DNA from: Gammaproteobacteria bacterium | Lineage (GTDB): Bacteria; Pseudomonadota; Gammaproteobacteria; JAKBBU01 | Assembly: GCA_021773195.1 (NCBI GenBank) | Contig: JAJFKN010000041.1 | Coordinates: 1-43,568, forward strand | Length of the DNA: 43,568 nucleotides | Reading direction: 5' to 3' | Shown: positions 39,023 to 43,568 of the stretch, piece after piece | How positions within the stretch are numbered: position 1 is the stretch's first letter | How the letters are laid out: the number at the start of each line of letters is the position of its first letter | The notes under the pieces: generated by a model | What the model saw: the letters and a program-made list of their open reading frames with translations, nothing else | Database searches by the model: none | Told to the model about the DNA's origin: nothing | Program-made: the position numbers and the translations under genes

Positions 39023-39892
39023 ATGAAATTCACTCCACTATTTTCCATAAACGATTTAGACAGATTGAGCCATCTACGTGATGGCGAAAAGCTACCTGAA
39101 TCTACCAATTCCTGCTATCTACTATTTAGCGAAGGTGAATTGCTGGTGGATGGAGAGAATCGTTATTTTTTTCCTAAGGTAGAAGATTCATTAGCCCAGC
39201 ATCAAGAAAAAATATTTTTAGGTCGTATTGATGATAGGGATTATTTCGCTCTGTGGCTAAAGGGTTATTGTCAAGAAACCTTACACCCTGTAAATCTGCG
39301 CAGCTTCCCTCTGGAGCATGCTTTAGAAAATGAAACCACAGGCATCATCGCTCAAGCCGTGGCAAATATAAATTGGCACCACAGTCATCAATTCTGTGGC
39401 CAATGTGGTGGTCTTACGCAATCAGCTCAAGCCGGTTGGCGACGTGATTGCTTAGATTGTGATAAACAACATTTCCCACGCATCGACCCCGTGGTCATCA
39501 TGTTAGTGACCCGTGGTGATGAATGTTTACTGGGTTCAGGTGTCCTGTTCCCTGAAAGACGCTATTCCTGTTTAGCCGGTTTTATGGAACCGGGAGAAAC
39601 CATCGAAGCCACGGCAGCACGTGAACTCTTTGAGGAAGCGGGTATTTACGGTGATAAAGCCCAATACCTTTTATCACAACCTTGGCCCTTCCCCCATACG
39701 CTGATGATCGGCGTGCATATCACAACCCAAGCAAAAACCTTAACCATGGCTAAAGAAGAGCTGGCTGATTTAAAATGGGTTACTAAAACAGAGGTGAAAC
39801 GTTTGCTGCAAGATGATTCTGACCCCCATGTGCAATTACCCCCACAAACAGCCATAGCCCGTAGTTTGCTGGAATATTGGATTGAAGCTTAA
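39023..39892 (+). CDS. nudC: NADH pyrophosphatase / NAD-RNA decapping hydrolase NudC
   Basis: A Nudix hydrolase of 289 residues that splits NAD(H) into NMN(H) and AMP and can remove NAD caps from RNA. The zinc ribbon cysteines are C125, C128, C143 and C146 (FCGQCGG, CLDCDKQ). The full Nudix box spans G186-I208 (GFMEPGETIEATAARELFEE...), and SQPWPFPHTLMIG is the NudC-specific signature. The gap from the RES stop is 6 bases with only a distant AGGA, suggesting coupling. Placing an NAD hydrolase directly after an NAD-consuming toxin is unusual. Confidence 0.95.
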   Translation: MKFTPLFSINDLDRLSHLRDGEKLPESTNSCYLLFSEGELLVDGENRYFFPKVEDSLAQHQEKIFLGRIDDRDYFALWLKGYCQETLHPVNLRSFPLEHALENETTGIIAQAVANINWHHSHQFCGQCGGLTQSAQAGWRRDCLDCDKQHFPRIDPVVIMLVTRGDECLLGSGVLFPERRYSCLAGFMEPGETIEATAARELFEEAGIYGDKAQYLLSQPWPFPHTLMIGVHITTQAKTLTMAKEELADLKWVTKTEVKRLLQDDSDPHVQLPPQTAIARSLLEYWIEA

Positions 39893-39919
39893 AGCCACAT
39901 CGTTATTTAGGATTTTACA

Positions 39920-40876
39920 ATGAACACCGGTTATTTTGTTTCGGCTTATGCCACATCACCCTCCTCTCAAGCCTGGGAACCAGAATTAGAGAGCCAATAT
40001 TTTCTTGAACTGAAAAAAAGTCCCAAAATCTTGGGGATTGAACACCCCTTTTCACTGAATGAAGATAAATACCCTCTTCCATGGTTATTAGAAAACATTC
40101 CTCAGCATTGGTCTTTCACCATCACTACCTTACCCTATTTTATGAATATAACGGACCCTTTTGTTGGGCTCGCTTCAACTCAAGAAGAAGGCCGAGCTCA
40201 AGCCGTTGCTCTCATGCAACAAGTCTGTGATTATGTGGCTAAACTCAATCAAGCCTTTAACCGTCCCCTGGTTAAAGCAGTTCACCTGCACTCTTTCCCC
40301 AACAATGATCAAAACAATAAGCGCAGCCATAAAGAAGCCTTAATAACTTCTCTAAAAGAAATAAAATCCATGGGCTGGGGTCAGACCCAATTAAACTTAG
40401 AACATTGCGATGCCTATGTTTCAACTCATGCAGCGGAGAAAGGCTTTCTTCCACTGGAAGATGAGATTGAAGCCCTTAAGGCAGTCCATGGTTACGGCAT
40501 TATATTAAATTGGGCACGCTCAGCCATCGAAGGCCATTCTTCTTCTACCCCGTTACAACATATTGAAATGGCAATAAAGTCAGGCTTACTGCAGGGATTT
40601 TTCTTTTCAGGTTGCACCGATAACAAAAACAATGAGTACGGTTATTGGAAAGATACCCACATGCCACCTAAGAATTTTATCCACGGAGAATATCTGCAAG
40701 ATGATAGTTTACTGGGGAAAGATGAAATCACGCAAAGCCTGCGAGCTTTATCTGGCTGCAATAACCCTCTCTACATGGGTGTCAAAGTCCATGACCCTTC
40801 TCATTTTCGAGTAATGGCCAAGCGAGTAGGGTTAAATTTAGAGACCATCCATGCTGTTAATTCAATTACCCTGTAA
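39920..40876 (+). CDS. DUF4862 family protein, probable TIM-barrel
   Basis: A protein of 318 residues. From memory of the family, the patterns GYFVSAYATSPSSQAWEPEL, NLEHCDAYV, GFLPLEDEIEAL, ILNWARSAIEGHS, LLQGFFFSGCTD and LYMGVKVHDP match DUF4862. His, Glu, Asp and Asn residues at strand ends recall xylose-isomerase-like TIM barrels. No reaction is established to my knowledge. It lies 27 bases after nudC with TTAGGA as ribosome site, so it is likely the last gene of the operon. It converges with the M29-like gene across 36 bases. Confidence 0.75.
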   Translation: MNTGYFVSAYATSPSSQAWEPELESQYFLELKKSPKILGIEHPFSLNEDKYPLPWLLENIPQHWSFTITTLPYFMNITDPFVGLASTQEEGRAQAVALMQQVCDYVAKLNQAFNRPLVKAVHLHSFPNNDQNNKRSHKEALITSLKEIKSMGWGQTQLNLEHCDAYVSTHAAEKGFLPLEDEIEALKAVHGYGIILNWARSAIEGHSSSTPLQHIEMAIKSGLLQGFFFSGCTDNKNNEYGYWKDTHMPPKNFIHGEYLQDDSLLGKDEITQSLRALSGCNNPLYMGVKVHDPSHFRVMAKRVGLNLETIHAVNSITL

Positions 40877-40912
40877 TATTACTTGCAGGATACTGGAATA
40901 TTAAACGGGTTC

Positions 40913-42040
40913 TTAGCGGCGACAAACGCAATGGCCATTTTGATTGCGTTGCAACATTGTTTTAGAATGCTTTTTATCCAACACGTCTAATAAATGCTTA
41001 TTTTTCTCAGGTTGTCCCACAAGCACATGACCTGTATCCGTTGTAATGACAGTCCCTGGGCACAAAATATCAACGTGGTAGCGTGTTGATGAGGTACCTA
41101 AACCCACATGAAGACAATTATGCTCACCTCCGTATGCTTCATTCATACTGCAATTATCTTCTACTAACTGAATATTCGGATTCATCCCCACACCAAGTTC
41201 CGTGATTTTTTTATACTGCTTATCCAAAGCAAATAAATCCTGTAACCCTTCGCAGGCTTTGGCGGCACTATCATGCATAGGTTGCATACTAATAATTTCG
41301 CCCTGTTCTAAGGTTACCTTAACTCCGTGTTCAAGCAGTGGCAATAATGAAGTGTAGATTTTTTCTTGAAACTGGAGTGCTTGGGTATTTCGAAATTCAA
41401 TTAAATGCACGATACTATGCCCTTGCAATATTATTTCGCCCTGCATATGAAATGTCGGAATATTAATATTCTTAAAATCCTGTTGCGACAATGCCACTTC
41501 CCCAGATGGCATCAAGCCAAACTCCCCTTGACCAAGGTTACCGAGTATTTCAGTACATACGCAATCTTCATCCAGCATTAAAAAAGCCGAAGTATTGTAA
41601 ACTTGATTAATAAAATACAATCCACTGCACCCATCAAGTTTATCAAAAAATATCCCTGCTCTTTCTACCAGTGATTCTACATCCGTTTTATAAGCAGCCT
41701 CTAAACCCATAGCTACCTGCTTTAGATTATTCGGTGTGGATGGCAAACAGCTAGCAACCAATATTCGTTGGTGATGGCTTACGTTTTCATATTTTGGGAG
41801 AGGGTTAAATTGATCGTATCCAAAAGGGATAAAAAAGATATCGCTATTATGTAATTTTTTACTTTTTAATAATTGATTGATATCCTCTTCATGCTTACAG
41901 GTAAGAAGAAACACATCTTGATACAATTCACTATCGTGCAACCTAACCTGGTCATGCAACTCAGGTGTCACAAGCAAACAAAAATTGGAATTCCTTTTCC
42001 CAACGTAAGATGAAAACTTTTCAGGGTATATATCAAGCAT
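40913..42040 (-). CDS. M29 aminopeptidase-like protein
   Basis: A protein of 375 residues. The C-terminal half carries the landmarks of M29 metalloaminopeptidases: GLMPSGEVAL (Glu181), ELGVGMNP (Glu281), MNEAYGGEHNCLHVGLG (Glu301, His311) and YHVDIL (His322, Asp324). All likely metal ligands are therefore kept. The N-terminal 160 residues are diverged, and the protein is somewhat shorter than typical M29 enzymes (about 410). The C-terminus ends CVCRR. It lies 33 bases downstream of a 44-residue peptide gene on the same strand, so the peptide is a plausible substrate. It has no good ribosome site and may depend on coupling. Assignment is by motif only. Confidence 0.65.
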   Translation of the reverse strand: MLDIYPEKFSSYVGKRNSNFCLLVTPELHDQVRLHDSELYQDVFLLTCKHEEDINQLLKSKKLHNSDIFFIPFGYDQFNPLPKYENVSHHQRILVASCLPSTPNNLKQVAMGLEAAYKTDVESLVERAGIFFDKLDGCSGLYFINQVYNTSAFLMLDEDCVCTEILGNLGQGEFGLMPSGEVALSQQDFKNINIPTFHMQGEIILQGHSIVHLIEFRNTQALQFQEKIYTSLLPLLEHGVKVTLEQGEIISMQPMHDSAAKACEGLQDLFALDKQYKKITELGVGMNPNIQLVEDNCSMNEAYGGEHNCLHVGLGTSSTRYHVDILCPGTVITTDTGHVLVGQPEKNKHLLDVLDKKHSKTMLQRNQNGHCVCRR

Positions 42041-42073
42041 ATTGCACTGTTTTAAAAAATAACGTTTAGTATA

Positions 42074-42208
42074 TTAACTCATAATGGCGGCACTCCAAGC
42101 TTCGCCTTTTTCACCTTTTGCACGTTTCATGGTTACTTTAGTAGGATTTCTCGTTACTTTAGAAGTTTTTACCACAGGGGGTTTCCCAGTTTTTGCAATT
42201 TTATTCAT
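42074..42208 (-). CDS. 44-residue basic peptide, possible modified-peptide precursor
   Basis: Small gene with a strong ribosome site: AAGGA lies 7 bases before its ATG. The product is highly basic in residues 1-34 (11 Lys and 2 Arg by count), with Thr/Val/Pro-rich repeats of the form KTSKVTRNPTKVTMKR. The short uncharged end is EAWSAAIMS and holds the only Trp. There is no signal peptide and no Cys. A basic leader followed by a small neutral tail, directly upstream of a peptidase-like protein, resembles a ribosomal peptide precursor with its processing protein. It could equally be a DNA/RNA-binding basic peptide or an antimicrobial peptide. Confidence 0.6.
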   Translation of the reverse strand: MNKIAKTGKPPVVKTSKVTRNPTKVTMKRAKGEKGEAWSAAIMS

Positions 42209-42334
42209 GATGATTCCTTCTGTTTATACGTATACATAGGTAAGTATAGCAGCTAGTAATTAAACCCTATAAAGACAGCAAGATATTAAATCTACAAGCT
42301 TGAATTAAAAGGTTAATCTCTATGGGCTGTCTAT

Positions 42335-42979
42335 CTAGATAAAGTCCCGAACCACTTTAACCCGCTCGGAAAAAGCCACAGAAAAATCATTATAAAAGCC
42401 ATCTTGCACACTTTTCCGAGCCAATACTTGGTATGACCAAAAAGGTAGTTTATTATATTTTGCTAAAATATCTAAGCCACACTGTTTGCGCAACTCATCA
42501 AAGCGCTTAAATAAAGGTGCATAGACGACATCAATCATTGAAAAACCTTCGCCATTAAAATAAGGCCCTTGCTCTAGTTGATCCTGCAGATGCTGCAATT
42601 TTCTTTCAAGGGTTGTTTGTTTTTCGGTAAATTCTTCAGCAGTATCGCTCTGCAGCCAAAAGTAAGCATCAAACAATAGACTTCCGGCGAATTCTATCCA
42701 GGATTTATTATAGGCTTTTTGTAATTTGTCTACGGGATAAAGGCTCGGCTTATTATCATAGTCATCTAAATAATCCGCTATGACCCCCGATTCAAACAAC
42801 ACTGTGCCCTCCACGTCCAATACTGGGACTTTGCCCATGGGTGAGATATCCAAAAACCATTGGGGTTTATTGGCCTTTTCAATATAAATCCGTTCACAGG
42901 GGATATCTTTTTCATTTAACAGAATCCGAATTCTTTCCACGAAGGGACAGCTAGTAAAGCCATAGAGTTTAAGTTTCAT
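42335..42979 (-). CDS. Glutathione S-transferase family protein
   Basis: A cytosolic protein of 214 residues. The N-terminal thioredoxin fold has LYGFTSCPFVERIRILLNEK with a candidate Cys nucleophile, MGKVPVLDVEGTVLFESGVI with the cis-Pro and glutathione gamma-Glu-binding ES pair, and a helical C-terminal domain from about 90. A Cys-Pro-Phe active site recalls omega/beta-type or SspA-like GSTs. I chose the ATG at 42979 because GAGG lies 6 bases upstream; the frame back to 43039 adds a tail with no family match. Substrate unknown. Confidence 0.88.
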   Translation of the reverse strand: MKLKLYGFTSCPFVERIRILLNEKDIPCERIYIEKANKPQWFLDISPMGKVPVLDVEGTVLFESGVIADYLDDYDNKPSLYPVDKLQKAYNKSWIEFAGSLLFDAYFWLQSDTAEEFTEKQTTLERKLQHLQDQLEQGPYFNGEGFSMIDVVYAPLFKRFDELRKQCGLDILAKYNKLPFWSYQVLARKSVQDGFYNDFSVAFSERVKVVRDFI

Positions 42980-43491
42980 TATATACCTCACGATAAGCGA
43001 CCTATGCGAGAAACCTTGAGCTGGCTTCAGTGTACCCATTTAACGTGACATCAATCAAGTCAAATCCCCTATTACAAAAAAAGCGTCATCCCCTGCATCA
43101 GTCACATTTTCCTGGAAATCGCGTAGCGATTATCCAGGACCCAGTACTGAGCTCATTGCAGCTCTGGATCCTGGATATTTTGCTCCGCAAAATTCCAGGA
43201 AGACGTTAGCACAAACAAATGATGAAAGAGGATGCAGCAAACCACTAAAAAAGGGACCCTAGAAGGGTCCCTTATAATATTAACCGCATCCGAAGAGATT
43301 GATTCGGGCCATCCATGGCCCTCACCCTGCGGGCGGCCTGAAGGCCGTCCAAACGGCTATCCTGCCTTTTTGTCTTTGCTTCTTTATTTGCCGACAAAGA
43401 AAGAAGAGAACCCTCTCGTTTGCCAACATCAACTTGCAGGAGGCACGGTTATAGTTTTTAATTGTAGTTAATTCATATTCCGGAGGCCCAC
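42980..43491. other. Intergenic region with dispersed repeats and an orphan terminator hairpin
   Basis: About 43085-43206 holds palindromic repeats (TCCTGGAAATCGC...GCGATTATCCAGGA and ATCCTGGATATTTTGC...GCAAAATTCCAGGA). At 43251-43273 AAGGGACCC-TAGAA-GGGTCCCTT has its T-run on the minus strand. Around 43310-43420 are GGGCCATCCATGGCCC and a pyrimidine-rich stretch with CTTTGCTTCTTT...GACAAAGAAAG, like a common proteobacterial repeat. I see no gene. Confidence 0.6.
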
Positions 43492-43568
43492 ATGAAAAAA
43501 ACTTGCGCACTGTTTATCACCACCCTGTTCCTGCTGCCCGGATCAGGCTGGGCCGTTGAAGTCGAAGG
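43492..43568 (+). CDS. Exported protein, N-terminal fragment (runs off the window)
   Basis: Only 25 codons are visible. GGAGG lies 7 bases before the ATG. The sequence is a textbook signal peptide: MKKTCALFITTLFLLPG, then GWA and a probable cleavage site before VEVE. The mature protein is outside the window. Confidence 0.75.
   Translation, partial: MKKTCALFITTLFLLPGSGWAVEVE

Noticed and set aside
43232..43510. Reading frames on both strands before the last gene (79 and 62 codons)
   Set aside because: They cross a terminator hairpin and repeat-like sequence, lack ribosome sites and show no recognisable features.

Overview
The window looks like chromosome from a host-associated gammaproteobacterium, probably of the Legionellales/Coxiellaceae type. 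This is inferred from gene order and content, not from a database match. Housekeeping genes sit in typical gammaproteobacterial clusters: apbC divergent from metG; rpsT-murJ-ribF-ileS-lspA; and rplU-rpmA-obgE divergent from ispB. Between them lie large unfamiliar proteins with eukaryote-like low-complexity tails, small single-pass membrane proteins, and many short palindromic repeats.

Layout. 1-3126 (-): 5' part of a large surface adhesin with signal peptide, predicted beta-barrel, and tandem Ig-like domains that run off the left edge. 3.5-6.9 kb (-): SAM methyltransferase, apbC, and a two-TM protein of unknown function. 7.0-12.2 kb: metG (+), a GIY-YIG nuclease gene (-) tightly flanked by inverted palindromic repeats, and clpB (-) with a good sigma-32 promoter. 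12.4-23.2 kb (+): three large unrecognised genes of 2179, 513 and 812 residues; the first and third end in related RG/RGG-rich tails and the third also has a run of six prolines. 23.6-24.6 kb (+): a type IV pilin and a paralogue lacking the prepilin cleavage motif. 24.6-34.7 kb (-): an AAA/DUF4143-type ATPase with operator-like palindromes, then lspA, ileS, ribF, murJ, rpsT, obgE, rpmA and rplU, with repeats between several of them. 34.8-36.0 kb (+): ispB, a composite palindrome, and tRNA-Pro(CGG).

36.1-43.0 kb is accessory in character. It has two small single-pass membrane proteins either side of msrB, both with acidic di-leucine-like motifs. Then comes a (+) operon of Xre/MbcA-type antitoxin, RES toxin, NudC NAD(H) pyrophosphatase and a DUF4862 protein. 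Converging on it is a (-) pair: a 44-residue basic peptide gene followed by an M29-aminopeptidase-like protein. A GST-family gene and the first 25 codons of an exported protein close the window.

The items most worth a second look are: (a) the GIY-YIG gene framed by inverted copies of the window's commonest palindromic repeat, a layout like REP-RAYT units; (b) the 44-residue peptide with its M29-like partner; (c) the RES-Xre-NudC-DUF4862 operon, in which two enzymes act on NAD; (d) the RG-tailed giant-protein cluster; (e) the small membrane proteins with host-sorting-like motifs; (f) composite palindromes whose arms differ in sequence but stay self-complementary.
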